Assembly: GCA_963691705.1 (NCBI GenBank)
Contig: OY829537.1
Location: 76,343,352-76,407,351 of the forward strand
DNA length: 64,000 nt
Direction: 5' to 3'
From: Viola odorata
Lineage: Eukaryota; Streptophyta; Magnoliopsida; Malpighiales; Violaceae
The notes under the pieces are model-generated. The model saw only the letters and a program-made list of their open reading frames with translations, did no database searches and had not been told where the DNA came from. Made by a program: the position numbers and the translations under genes. Within the stretch, counting starts at the first letter, position 1. Each line of letters starts with the position of its first letter. This document shows, piece by piece, positions 45,359 to 55,468 of this stretch.

Positions 45359-47030
45359 TCACCATAAGTTCATTTGCCACCAAAATATGTGTGTGCGGCC
45401 TCCGTTTGCTAGGCTTGGTTCCTTGGAAATGACATTATCATCACCTAACAAATAAAAGAAAAGTACATTTTGATAATGTATGTTAGAGATCTCATCCAAT
45501 AAGAGCACATTATCTCTTTTTTCGCTCATTCCCTCACTAGCTTGCTTACTTTTTTCAAGCCTTGTATTTCCACCCTTTGCATGCTCGTTATTTTCATACA
45601 AGCTATTTCGCTCACCCTCAACACTTACTTTCTTCACTCACCTTCACTCCTTTTTCCTCTCACCCTTACATGCTTTCTCTAGCTTAAAATCATCCTTATA
45701 CACAAGATGAGGCGCCAAAGGAATGATGGAGAATTTTTGGCCAGGATACTCAAAGCTGTTTTTCAATACAAGACATGGAGTAACCTCATCATGATATCTC
45801 TTATCCTTCCTGTAACTCCCTTTTTGTAAGCCATTGTTGCCATCCTCCACTTGATCATCACCATTTTTGTTTGTACTCAAAGCATTCATGTTCTCTTCAA
45901 ATGAGACCAAAACCTCATCAATCTGTGGCAAGCCATATGAAAAAACACTAGATGGAGCATCCTTTCAGCTCAATGTCTCATCCTCATTTCCCTCATGCTC
46001 ACTTTCTCTCAAGAGTTCCCGTCTATCACCACCCTCCTCATTCTTTTCATTAACCAACTCACATTGCTCAAGTCTCGCAATCTCACATTTTTCACTCACT
46101 AACTCAACTCAACCTTAGTACTTACGCTTCTATTGAAGTTTTTCACTTTGTTACTTGACTCCCCCAAGAGACATATTAGTGTATCTAATATTTCATCAAA
46201 AAATTGAATTGTGCTTGATTTCCGCAAAACTGTGGTAAATATTTCGGCCATGATTGGAAGACGTGAATATGGAAGGATGAGATGGGAGGCAGGAATTGTG
46301 GTAAATGTGGCGGCCATGACTAGAAGAATGATCTCAATAATATGAAATCGCTCCATCATAATGGGGTTCTCGGCCATAGGAAAGGTTTTGCACATGTGAT
46401 GGATTTTGGCCACGGTGAGGTTCTCAGCCATACGAAAACTCTTAGCCATAATGAGGTCTGCGGCCATAAGAAGGCTCGTGCGCATAGTACGACTCTCGCA
46501 TATATGAAGGCTCTCGCGCAAAGGGACACAATCTGTCATAGGGATGGTAGTGCATAAGTGAAGGTTTTCAGTCAAAGTGATGCTCTCGACCATACGAAAG
46601 TCTCTGACCATAATGCGGCCCTCGACCATAGGGAGGCTCTTCCACATAGGACAACTCTCATTTATACGAAGGCATACGACCATAGGAACGTTGAGGTGGC
46701 TGACGGACAAATACACATGTAGTGGAGCCATGACCACGACTTGTAGAGGTGAAAGAATCTAGGCCATGGCGTGGAGAGTGCTCATCATCCTCGTAGCAAA
46801 CACGGTTGTGGGGGTCTTGGTGGAGCTTTTGCCAAAATGGCTCATCCATATAAGCATTCGGCTCATAAGTATCATAAGAATAAGGCTCACACTCATTATA
46901 ATCAAACTCCGCCTAAGAGGAATTATCTTCATAAGAACAAGACTCTTTGTCATTATTGCTAATCATATCATATGCATCACTCCCATGACAACTAATATCA
47001 TCATAGTCTTGTGACATTGATTGAGCCATT
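45359..47030 (-). pseudogene. Repeat-rich protein of non-autonomous LTR element (decayed)
   Basis: Minus strand from ATG 47030 (MAQSMSQDYDDIS...): an acidic Tyr/Asp-rich start, then a 10-residue-periodic stretch of SYGREPHYG-type units (about 46340-46690), then an acidic Glu/Asn-rich part with FEYPGQKFSIIPLAPHLVY and a VEGERNSLYENNEHAKGG motif (about 45560-45630). Several stops and shifts break it. I do not recognise a family; the context (3' LTR at 43571) suggests a gag-like or element-specific protein. Confidence 0.45.
46340..46690 (-). repeat. ~30-bp repeats encoding SYGREPHYG-type units
   Basis: In the plus strand CGGCCATA or GACCATA recurs about every 27-30 bp with AAGGCTCT-like spacers; in the minus strand this is a decapeptide repeat. 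Copies are diverged. Confidence 0.65.
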
Positions 47031-47040
47031 ATTGTAGTAG

Positions 47041-48086
47041 TTTTACCATTTATTTTCTTGTAATTTCAAATAATAATCCACTGAATTCTGCGAATATTTT
47101 TTGATTATTGCAGGAAATGAACTTGGTGAAGCTGGAACAAAAAAGGAGAGGAATGAGGCAACTTCTGGACCACTTTGGGATTTACCAATTCTCGACTGGT
47201 TGCTTGACTGAGTGCGCAATCCATATTCTTAGCCAAGACAGATTGGCTTAGCCAATTCCGCTGTCATTCCAGAGTGCTTCCTTCTACTAGGGATGGGATG
47301 TTCTCATCGTTGGTGTCGGTACTTGATTGAGTGCTAAAAGTGCTATTATTCATCATCCTTTCTTGCCATTTTCGATGATGATACTGCTCATTATGGGTGC
47401 TTTCTACTCCTTTTTTGCAGAAAATAGATTCCAGAACCTAATTGAAGAAAAGGAACTAAGAAGCCCCAATTAGAGCATAAGAATGGTGGAAGACAAAAAG
47501 AATGAATTGACCTCTCACCTAGGTCTGGAATGAGCCCAACAGAAGCTACTTTGAAGAGCCAGAAAGTCAACGAGACCAAGTCAAAAATCTGGACTTGGGC
47601 CTGGGCCACAAGAGAAAGTACGTCTTGAGTTCTCTGTCATCAAGAGGATTTCCCTTTGAAGAAATAGACTCCAATTAGAAATCTTTGTGAGAGTTGAACT
47701 CCTATTTCAATTCTAGGAGATAAAAATAAATTGCTTTATCCTTATCCAGTTAGACAAGAGATTTGGACGATTATATTGTTTATTTTATTAAGACCGCTAG
47801 GTAGAAGAGGTCGGTCTCTTCTTCCATTTTTGACTATCTGCCATTGTTGCGAGCTACAATACTCTATTTTTATTCTTCTTTTGGTTTTCAATCTGTTTAT
47901 GCATTCTCCTTCATCTTATTTCATTATGTCTGTTATAGGCTAGAATTTTTGTTCTTGATAAAGACTCTTTGTGATACATTCGTCAGTTAACTTTTCATAG
48001 TGCCGCTTCCTTGCTGGACCGGTCAGAGTTAAAAGGGATAGTTGGCAAAGGGCCTCATCCCGTCTGCACTGATAACACAGGTAATC
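47041..48086. other. Unassigned sequence
   Basis: No conserved coding region, no LTR ends recognised. It separates the non-autonomous LTR element from the Tat gag fragment. Probably decayed retrotransposon DNA. Confidence 0.35.
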
Positions 48087-48883
48087 TCACACCCTGTGTA
48101 TGTGATCATCTGGGTCAGCGTTGCCATTGTATGTGTCATTGGGTAGCTTGATGGTATGCGGAGGTTGAAATTCTAGAATGGTTGGGGCCAATGGTTCTCG
48201 CAGTCTGCCCCTAGTGGGTAGTGAGCTGTAATTGTCCATGCGTATAGGTACAGGTTGAAACGGCTGCACTATAGGAACCAGAGCGGCTATGGTATAGATG
48301 GGATGAGTAGGATTATTCACTGGTGGAAGATCGACTCTCAAGGGGGGATTGGAGCATGAATGGGAGCAAACATTGAATTGTAATTATGAGTGGGCGGCAC
48401 AGGAGAAGCTTCTTGAATAGTGAATGATGGCATGCTGGCTATGTTATTTCTGTCGTTACTAAAAGGGTGATGGCAACCGGATGGGCCGCCACAATCAGAA
48501 TTGCTGACTTCCTCCAAATCATCCATGTCTTGGACAATTCTTTAGCCTTTTCTTTTGTTAGGGACATTCCTTAAATCTTCTAGGTTTGAATGGTTGCCAC
48601 CATTCCTATGATTGAAGCGTCGATTTTGTGGGGTGTGAAGAAGGTTGGTGAGAACGGTGTTGGCGGTTGAGGCTTGCTTGGCTATGATCAAGGTGGTTAC
48701 GATGCTCATGAATGCGTACAGTTGTTATCCTATCAATGCTTGTATTTTGGGATGGAGCAGAGGAGGAGGGGGCAATGGGGTATGCCTATCGTTGATAACT
48801 TGTTCAACGGGGGTAAAGGGGTTGGTTTTGTTGAATTACAGTGCTCTTGTGATGTTGGCTCCAATAGGTTGAGAATGATCCAT
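48087..48883 (-). pseudogene. Tat-type gag, N-terminal fragment
   Basis: Minus strand from ATG 48883 (MDHSQPIGANIT), through a Pro/Asn-rich region, to REPLAPTILEFQPPHTIKLP and YNGNADPDDHI near 48090-48150, the conserved entry to the gag domain of Tat Gypsy elements (P..K.P...Y.G..DP.DH). Stops (for example TAA near 48545) and a frameshift near 48338 break it. The frame stops just after this motif. Confidence 0.6.
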
Positions 48884-49110
48884 ATTGATTACCGGAAAAG
48901 CAATTGGAGTAAGGTTTGACAAAGGATGTGGGTAGTATTGGGAGGTTGTGGGTTGGCTTGCGGGTTGATGATTGTTGTTTTGTTGAGAGGGTGGAGGAGG
49001 ATCGATACTCGTCTTGCTAGGGTTAATAAGTGATAAGAGTTATCCAGAAATAGGTTCTCACTATTTTTTCTGAATCGCTCTCAATGAAAGCACCAAATTA
49101 TAAGTTGTAT
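48884..49110 (-). mobile_element. Tat-type leader and primer-binding region
   Basis: The minus strand reads ATTTGGTGCTTTCATTGAGAG next to the LTR end (complement of about 49078-49099), a layout common to Tat elements, then a short leader before gag. Confidence 0.5.
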
Positions 49111-49406
49111 ACCTAGAAGCTTGAGTACGGTAGATGAACGTATGGTAGTCTTGGCCGTCGGTGTACCTGCAAGGCGCCGAGGGTTGTCCCCAACGTAGAA
49201 GCTCCGACAATCAAGTTAGTTGAGAGAAAATATGTATATAAGGGTGGCTAGGGTTTAATATTGTTTGCGTACTTTAGGTGTATATGTGTTGTATTAATAA
49301 TGAATTGTATACCTCTCCTTATTGGAATATATTTGTTACCATAATATGAAGTCGAATAAGAGTATAATAGGAGTATAATTACTATATATATATTTTTCTG
49401 AAAAAG
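49111..49406 (-). mobile_element. Tat-type 5' LTR, truncated
   Basis: TGTATACCTAGAAGCTTGAG onward; it shares the ACCTGCAA.GCGCCG and GCTCCGA blocks with the LTR at 50277-50849. It is cut at 49407 by an Athila-type LTR, so its far end is not visible here. Confidence 0.5.
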
Positions 49407-49812
49407 TGATAGCATGTATTTTATGCATGTTTTTCCTTCTATTTTTGCCTTGATTTAGGCCTTGATACTACTAATCCGCTCGTGTTTCCATATTTATCAC
49501 AGATCGAGGCCAAGAAGGATAATGTGTGAAAAGACATGCTTTCTGGGAAATTTCAGCAAGGCTCAAGCTTCAAGACTAACATCGAGACCAAAGCACCAAT
49601 TTCTTCATCGAGGCCTGTCATCGAGCCCTCGACGGACAAAGAGCTTTAAATCCACGTGTCCTCGCGGCTGTAAATCCACGTGTCCCCTCTGATGACTCCC
49701 AAAATATTCCCTAAGTTGCTGATCAAGTCGTCTTGCCCTCGACAATGTCGTCGAGGCCTCGCCTGAAAGGAATATTCCATAAAGATTCTCATAGGATCCC
49801 ATGAAGATTCTC

Positions 49813-49845
49813 TTCCAGAACATTCCAGAACGTTCCAGAACGTTC
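49813..49845 (+). promoter_or_regulatory. Heat-shock-element array in second LTR copy
   Basis: Seven perfect alternating modules at 5-bp spacing: TTC 49813, GAA 49818, TTC 49823, GAA 49828, TTC 49833, GAA 49838, TTC 49843. The array ends about 262 bp upstream of TATATAA (50107-50113). It differs in sequence from the first copy's array but keeps the module pattern. Confidence 0.8.
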
Positions 49846-50106
49846 CCAAAGATGCTGATCTCCTGCCCTCGAAACATTCATCGAGACCTCGACAATGTCA
49901 TCGAGACCTCGACAAGTGCAAACGCCAAACCCACGTGGCTCCACTCCAATCATTCCACGTGTCCTCCCTGACGCATGTCAGATGCTCTGCGTGGATCCCA
50001 AGGAATATTCCCTTTTCTGCCTTCGTGGGCCTCCCACTTGCAGGAGCATGCACTCATCGTATTACTTTCCTTAGCTGGAATTTTGTCCTTTTGTGGGTTG
50101 TTAGGA

Positions 50107-50113
50107 TATATAA
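50107..50113 (+). promoter_or_regulatory. TATA box of second Athila-type LTR copy
   Basis: TATATAA within AGGATATATAAGC, at the position matching TATATATA 5269-5276 of the first copy. Confidence 0.6.
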
Positions 50114-50276
50114 GCTTTAGTTTTAGGGTTTTGAGCCTCCATCATCTTTAGGGGGCCTCTCTCTCCTCTTCTCTTTTCCCTCTCTTCTTCTTTCTCCCTT
50201 TCTCCATTTTTACAGCAGCTTTCTTTTAGTTTTTAGTTCTTAGGACTTGTTCTTCCCTCTTCTCTCGATAGCCGCC

Positions 50277-50849
50277 TGATAATAATTTGTCTTCTGCCGA
50301 AGGATGTATGGCGGAGCAGCTCTTCTCAGATCAGTGTACGCGACGGTCCACAGTACCTGCAATGCGCCGGAGGGGGTCTCCGGCGGAAACACTCCGATGC
50401 TTAAGTCAGTAGGTGTACTGAAATTGGCAGAGTTTTGGCTAGTCAAGTCCGCTTACCTGCCTCCTTTGTGGGGGAGGTATTTATAGAAGAAAGGGGGCGT
50501 TCCCGCCCGAGTAAATGGGTACGGAGCTATCGCTCGCGTTAGGGTCTGTGGTTCGCCCTTATCATGATACGCTACCTTGGCGGTAGGTGTTTTAGGTAGA
50601 TATTGCCGCGGTAGGATAATGGCCGGAGCATTACTCCTGACGCGTGGTTTCCTCTGGGGGTGAGATAACTCCTTGAGCCAAGCAGGAGGTCCGTGAGAGG
50701 AGCCGGTAGGGCCCCGTTAGCCTCTGTAGCGTTAGCCTTTGGGGAAGGTAGCAATCTTGTCCCTACCGTGGTGGTGCGAAACAATAGCTATGCCTCTTCC
50801 CACCGGGTGATAGACGAAAATACCCTTTCTTTTAGGTGGATTGTTATCA
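50277..50849 (-). mobile_element. 3' LTR of large Tat-type element (borders tentative)
   Basis: Starts TGATAATAATTTG where Athila homology ends; a fitting inverted end TTGTTATCA lies at 50841-50849. A minus-strand TATAAATA (50478-50485) supports leftward transcription, the same sense as the gag-pol ORF. The left border is good; the right border rests on the inverted ends only, as no strong polypurine tract is seen next to it. Confidence 0.5.
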
Positions 50850-50976
50850 TAAGCCCAACTGAAAATGAGCCCGAGTGTTTACCAAGGGCTAACGTTCCTT
50901 CTCTCACGGAGAGTCCCTTTAAGTACCGGGGCGGTTTTGCCTCAGAAGATGGTCCTGACGGTTTTTTGTCAGGATC

Positions 50977-50983
50977 TATAAAT
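50977..50983 (+). promoter_or_regulatory. TATA box upstream of antisense ORF 1
   Basis: TATAAAT within GATCTATAAATCAG, 61 bp upstream of ATG 51044. Confidence 0.5.
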
Positions 50984-51043
50984 CAGAGGTTCCTCTGCGC
51001 CAGTTTCTTCGTATTTTCTCGTTCTTTCTTTTCATATTTCGTC

Positions 51044-51427
51044 ATGGATGAACTGACTCGCAATTTCCTGATCTCTAAAACTCTGACCCTGAAGAATCTC
51101 ACTGAGGGTGATATCGGCTTCCTGGAGAGGATGATCACCAAGACCTTCGAGGATGTCCTGGAGTTGCAGGGGGTGTTAACCCCTATTCTGTCTAGACAGC
51201 TGGGAATAACTCTGGATGATTTTAATCCCCTAGAGAGTTTGGCGAAATTGGCCACTGTCAGTGCTCACCTTGATGTGGTGGCCTCGATGCTGCAGCAGAG
51301 GAAAGATCTGCTGGCCTGCTGCCTAAAGGGCATGAGAGCTTGCTCTTCCGAACTGACCTCCGTCGCTGACGCTTTAAGGGAGGTTCCCGTTGTGCCAGGG
51401 GAAGATGATGCGGGGTCCAATATCTGA
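51044..51427 (+). CDS. Antisense ORF 1 of Tat element (127 aa, unknown)
   Basis: ATG 51044 to TGA 51427, MDELTRNFLISKTLTLKNL..., intact. It is small and mostly helical, rich in Leu and Glu; no family recognised. It runs opposite to gag-pol, between the 3' LTR and the pol end, the location of antisense ORFs known in some Tat lineages. A TATA box lies 61 bp upstream. Lack of stops in 127 codons and a normal codon pattern favour a real gene, but without expression data this is uncertain. Confidence 0.5.
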   Translation: MDELTRNFLISKTLTLKNLTEGDIGFLERMITKTFEDVLELQGVLTPILSRQLGITLDDFNPLESLAKLATVSAHLDVVASMLQQRKDLLACCLKGMRACSSELTSVADALREVPVVPGEDDAGSNI

Positions 51428-51841
51428 CCGCTGGCTTCGCTTCTTCTCGCTGTTTTTCTTATGTTTCTTGTACATATTTGAACGCTAAGGCCACCTAGCC
51501 ATAAATAAATAACTGTCTCTGCTTTTTCCCAAGTCTTCTCTTTTTCTTGCGTGGTTGCTTGCTTTATTGGTTGGAAATATTTGTCATGAGCCCAACTGAA
51601 AATGGGTCTTCCTCGGGACATTGTATTGCAGTGGTCGTGTTCCGGGGATTAGCAATGAATGCTCTGTCTTGACTGTTACAGGGCCGTCTTTTCAGTGGCA
51701 GGTGGTTGAGCGGTTCTTTGGTGCCCTTTGATTGGTGCGTTCAACGAGCAGATGCGCCTGTGACGGATCGGATTCTGCAATTGCAGTTATTTTTCCCAAG
51801 CGTCTTAATTGGTTTTTCAGGGATCGAAATGCTCACTCGGC

Positions 51842-51849
51842 TATATAAG
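51842..51849 (+). promoter_or_regulatory. TATA box upstream of antisense ORF 2
   Basis: TATATAAG in GGCTATATAAGGGAG, 66 bp upstream of ATG 51915. Confidence 0.55.
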
Positions 51850-51914
51850 GGAGTTTGGTTTCCCTTTCCTGTTCATCTTCATCCTTTTCCTTCTTTTTTG
51901 CTTTTGCAGGTGAC

Positions 51915-52337
51915 ATGGAAGATTTTTATTTCTTAAGTTCCATGGATCGTGACTCCTTGCCGACTCCCCCGACTTCGCCGGACTCAGATCATCCCCCTCC
52001 TTCGCCACCATGGAGGCCTCCGGTCCGCCGAAAGGGTCGTAAGAAGCAGGGGAAACGGACTTCCAAGACGCCCTTTGCAACTTTGGCTTCTTCTGGTTCT
52101 GCTATTCAAGAGGGTGGCAAACGCTTTTCTTCCCCTGATTGCTCGCTGAACAAGGATTTTCCCATCAGTGCTGGTGTGGGGTTGGCAGATTCGAGCGCCA
52201 AAGGAAAATCATGCCCGTTAGGGTCCTGCCCAGAAAGGGAGGCAGACCAACCGGTCCCGAATGCTGACGGGAAGATGCCGTTCCTTGATGATGACGGGGT
52301 TTATCACCATGGCATTTATTGGCCTGATGAGGATTAG
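51915..52337 (+). CDS. Antisense ORF 2 of Tat element (140 aa, unknown)
   Basis: MEDFYFLSSMDRDSLPTPPT... The ORF is open further upstream (51855), but ATG 51915 is preferred because it follows the TATA box by 66 bp. The protein has a Pro/Ser-rich N-terminus, a basic patch (RRKGRKKQGKR), and an acidic, aromatic end (FLDDDGVYHHGIYWPDED). No family recognised. ACAGG at 51907-51910 could be a splice acceptor, so an upstream exon is possible. Confidence 0.5.
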   Translation: MEDFYFLSSMDRDSLPTPPTSPDSDHPPPSPPWRPPVRRKGRKKQGKRTSKTPFATLASSGSAIQEGGKRFSSPDCSLNKDFPISAGVGLADSSAKGKSCPLGSCPEREADQPVPNADGKMPFLDDDGVYHHGIYWPDED

Positions 52338-52835
52338 CCGTTTTGCATTGTACCCGCCTATTGGCGTTTTATGAATAAAATAATATTTTCTGCTTTTCCT
52401 TTTTTGTCGTTACTTCCATTAGCCTGCTGGTTCTTGGTGATAGCTAACGCAAGCGGTTGGCCTGACTGAGGCAATCGCTTCGCGGTTACTCTGACTGGGT
52501 CAATACTGTCTCGCCCTTTTGGGGAGTCTCGACGAATAACTTCTCTTTTTTTCAAATTTCTTTAATGCGCTTCCACGTGGCCAACTTCTTTTACACGCGT
52601 CTTCGCCCGATTGGTGACTTAATTAATGCGGTGGCATTTTTATCCTTTAAGAAGGGCCATTCTCCAATTTCTCAAAACTTTTGCCCTCACTTCGAATTTT
52701 CCTTTTTGTCTTCCTTTGTCTTCTTCTCCGAATACCTTTTCGGCCGCTCGTCACTGTCCACCGATTTCTCTGCAATTCTTCTCCTTTAAGGTATCAATTC
52801 GTCCCTTCTCAGATTTCCTTTTTTGTTGGTTTGCT

Positions 52836-54853
52836 ATGGCTAGGAATAGACCTCGCCAGATTATCTCTAGGCCCATGGATCCCGAGGTCGCCCAATCACC
52901 GAGTATTTTTACCTGCGATGTGGTTCTGAAAGCCGAATTGGAGGAACATGGTATTACCTTTCCTCCTAGGCATGAGCCTTCTATTCCCGGAAGTGATATG
53001 TGGCTTCATAATCCAGGGTGGGGCCACAGTAGGCTTCTTTATTTTAAAATGTTCCTTTATGGTTTCCGCTTTCCCGTTCATTAGTCGATACTAACTCTGC
53101 TGCGGGAGTATAGCCTTAATCCTGCCCAGATAACTCCTTCCTCTTGGTGTGCGGTTTATGCTTTTCTTCGCGCTTGCGAGTTGAAGAACATTTTTACCCC
53201 ATCTATCAGTTTGTGGCGTATCAATTTCAATCAGGAACTGGCAGGTCCCGTTTGGACAAATCCCGCGATTTTTTCCAGAACTGAGTTGGACCAGGCTAAC
53301 GCTTTGTTAGACGAGAATACCCACTACCGTATTCGTTCCTTTGCTCTGTTCAAGCCTCTAGAAGAGTGCGTTATGGGTGAGCCTATTTCTTTCCATATTT
53401 TCTTTACTTTGGTCCTCGCGTGCTTTGTTTGCTATAAGAAGCTAACGGTTGATTCCCAGGTGACGCTGGTACTCCTCTGAACGTAATACCGATTCAAACT
53501 TTACCGGCCTCGCCTTCGCCTGAGGGCTCAAGTCGGGGTGGCGTTCCTCCTTCGAGGAAGAGAACTAAAACGGTTGCCCGGGGAGGGCGAAGGCCCGCTA
53601 GCTCTGTACGAACTTCTCGCTTTGTGGAAAATTGGCTACCGGAGCGTCGCACGGGGACAGACTCCAGGCCTGTCGCAACGACGGTAATTACTAGCGATGA
53701 TGAGGATGCAGATGCTAAGTCAGACCTTTGCCATGCTTCTTCCCTTGCTGCTTCCCAGCGTCGGAAAAAACTTCGAGTGGCCTCTGGTGGGCAATCTACC
53801 GGGACATCTCCTGTGGATGTGGCGACTGTTTCTACGCCTGCTGTTTTGTCTGAGGCGGGCGCCTCTCAGCCAACGGGAGCCGCTGAGGCGTTGGAAAAAA
53901 CTTGTTCTTCTGAGGGAGAGGGCCTACCGTTGGAATGTCCTCCTCCCATATCTGACGCTCCCGATTGTCCGATTGCTCATTGTATTCCTGACGTAGTGGT
54001 CACACCTCCTGTGGTGGATTCGACTGCTGAGCTACCGCCTAAGGTTACTCCGCAGCTAGTTTTTACTCCTTTCAAGAGTACTTTTTCTCAGGGCTCTCCT
54101 CCACCTCCCTCGATCAATCTTGCCTGTGGTGGTCCTGACGGGGTCCCGGCCTATCGTATGAATCTTGCAGGGTTCTGCTTTGATGCCCTTCGCGCTGTCG
54201 GGGTTCCCCAACCTTTTTCTCGAGATGAGTTTACTGCACCCTTGATAGGGGAGATGCTGAGTTCAAAAAAGGAGAAAGAGGAATTTCTTCAACTCCCTCC
54301 CTCGGCACGCTTTCGCCATGTTCTGAATGATTCTCTGGACTTTTTCCGCCATCTGAATTATCAATTCGAAATTCACGATCGCGAGTCACGTAATTTTTCC
54401 AGCGCATTGTGTGTTGCAAGGGTGCAGCTTGAGAAGGCGGTGGAGCACTCTAGGTTGCTGACGCGTCTTTGTGAATCGTCCCAAACAGAATTGGACAGAG
54501 AAAAATCTATCGGGAAAGCCAAGGTAGAAGTTCTGGAGGCGGAATTGGATAGAGAAAAATCTATCGGGAAAGCCAAGGTAGAAGTTCTGGAGGCGGAATT
54601 GGCGCTAGAAAGGAAGAAGAATCTCTTTCTCCGCGAAGAGGTACTTGCTCGAGATGAGGGGTCTGCTAGGGCGTCATTAAAGGAAGAGTTATGGAGGAAG
54701 AGGGTTCTTGAGGCCTTCATTTCTGGATTTGCGTCTCGTTTCAAAGGTAACCCTTCGGATCCGGCCCAGGTAGCTGATTACATATCTATCGTGATGTGTG
54801 AGATTAGCAAAGGTGACAGCGGTTCTTCCGGCCCTTCGGGGGAGAAAGTCTAA
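52836..54853 (+). pseudogene. Antisense gene 3 of Tat element (gypsy-type 'transposon' domain plus coiled coil), one stop
   Basis: Exon 1 52836-53376 and exon 2 53460-54853 (GT-AG intron of 83 bp, phase 1). Exon 1 starts MARNRPRQIISRPMDPEV and contains the domain with YGFRFPVH, REYSLNPAQITPSSW and FLRACEL that resembles the 'putative gypsy type transposon' domain (PF04195) of Tat antisense ORFs. Exon 2 has a basic, Ser/Pro-rich linker, then MLSSKKEKEEFLQLPP, then a coiled coil with an 18-residue tandem duplication (LDREKSIGKAKVEVLEAE, DNA 54493-54600). One in-frame TAG (53082-53084) right after FPVH breaks it. It looks paralogous to gene 4 downstream. Function is unknown; nucleic-acid or nuclear roles are only guesses. 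Confidence 0.55.
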
Positions 54854-55468
54854 CGCTAGCGATGGTGCTGGGCCTTTCCTTGTTTTTCTTGTTGTTGTCT
54901 CTTCTTTTGTTATTTCTTGAAAACCATTCGAACATTGTTTCTCTTGTAATAATGCTGACGCTTTGTATCCTTTGTCGCACTGTATGATATTACCGTTTAT
55001 TCCTTCTTTATCTTCTTTGTACCATCGCGCCGTTTGGCAAGGCCAGCGCTGCTTTTTATGTTTTTTAATCAATCCCTCTGTCCCTCATTTAATGCGACTT
55101 GAAGGGTAATGATGAAAGAAGACACATGTCCTTCCTCAGAGGGGCGTTTGGAGCAAGCGTCTCCTAGGGAGTTGCGAATGCAGAGGCGTTTCGTCCTTAT
55201 TTCAAATTTGCACCTTCTGGCGCGTGCCTTACTTTATGACGCGCTGCTTCGCCACGTGTCTGCTGCTGACTGGTTGCCCTTTCAGGGTTATATCTATTGT
55301 TTCTTCTACCCCTTTTTCTTTTTCCATCTTTCCTTTATACGCTATTGCGTCTTTGGATAAATACTTTGCGCCGCTCTCTCTTTCTGGTTCAAGACTCCTC
55401 GCATTCTCTTTCACGAAGGTACAAGGTACACGTCTTTTTCTTTTCTCTTTGTTTCTTCCTTGTTGGCC
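54854..55468 (+). other. Spacer between antisense genes 3 and 4
   Basis: No ORF with coding character. It probably holds the end of gene 3 and the promoter of gene 4; a possible TATA-like TTTATACGC is near 55332. Confidence 0.35.

Larger units (their letters stand above)
49407..50276 (+). mobile_element. Athila-type LTR, second copy, interrupted
   Basis: Starts TGATAGCATGTATTTTATGC and aligns with 4673 to about 5395 with substitutions and indels (shared: GGCCTTGATACTACTAATxCG, CATCGAGGCCTGTCATCGAG, CAGCAGCTTTCTTTTAG). Homology stops after CTCGATAGCC, where the big Tat element begins. It carries G-boxes, a heat-shock-element array and a TATA box. Confidence 0.75.
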
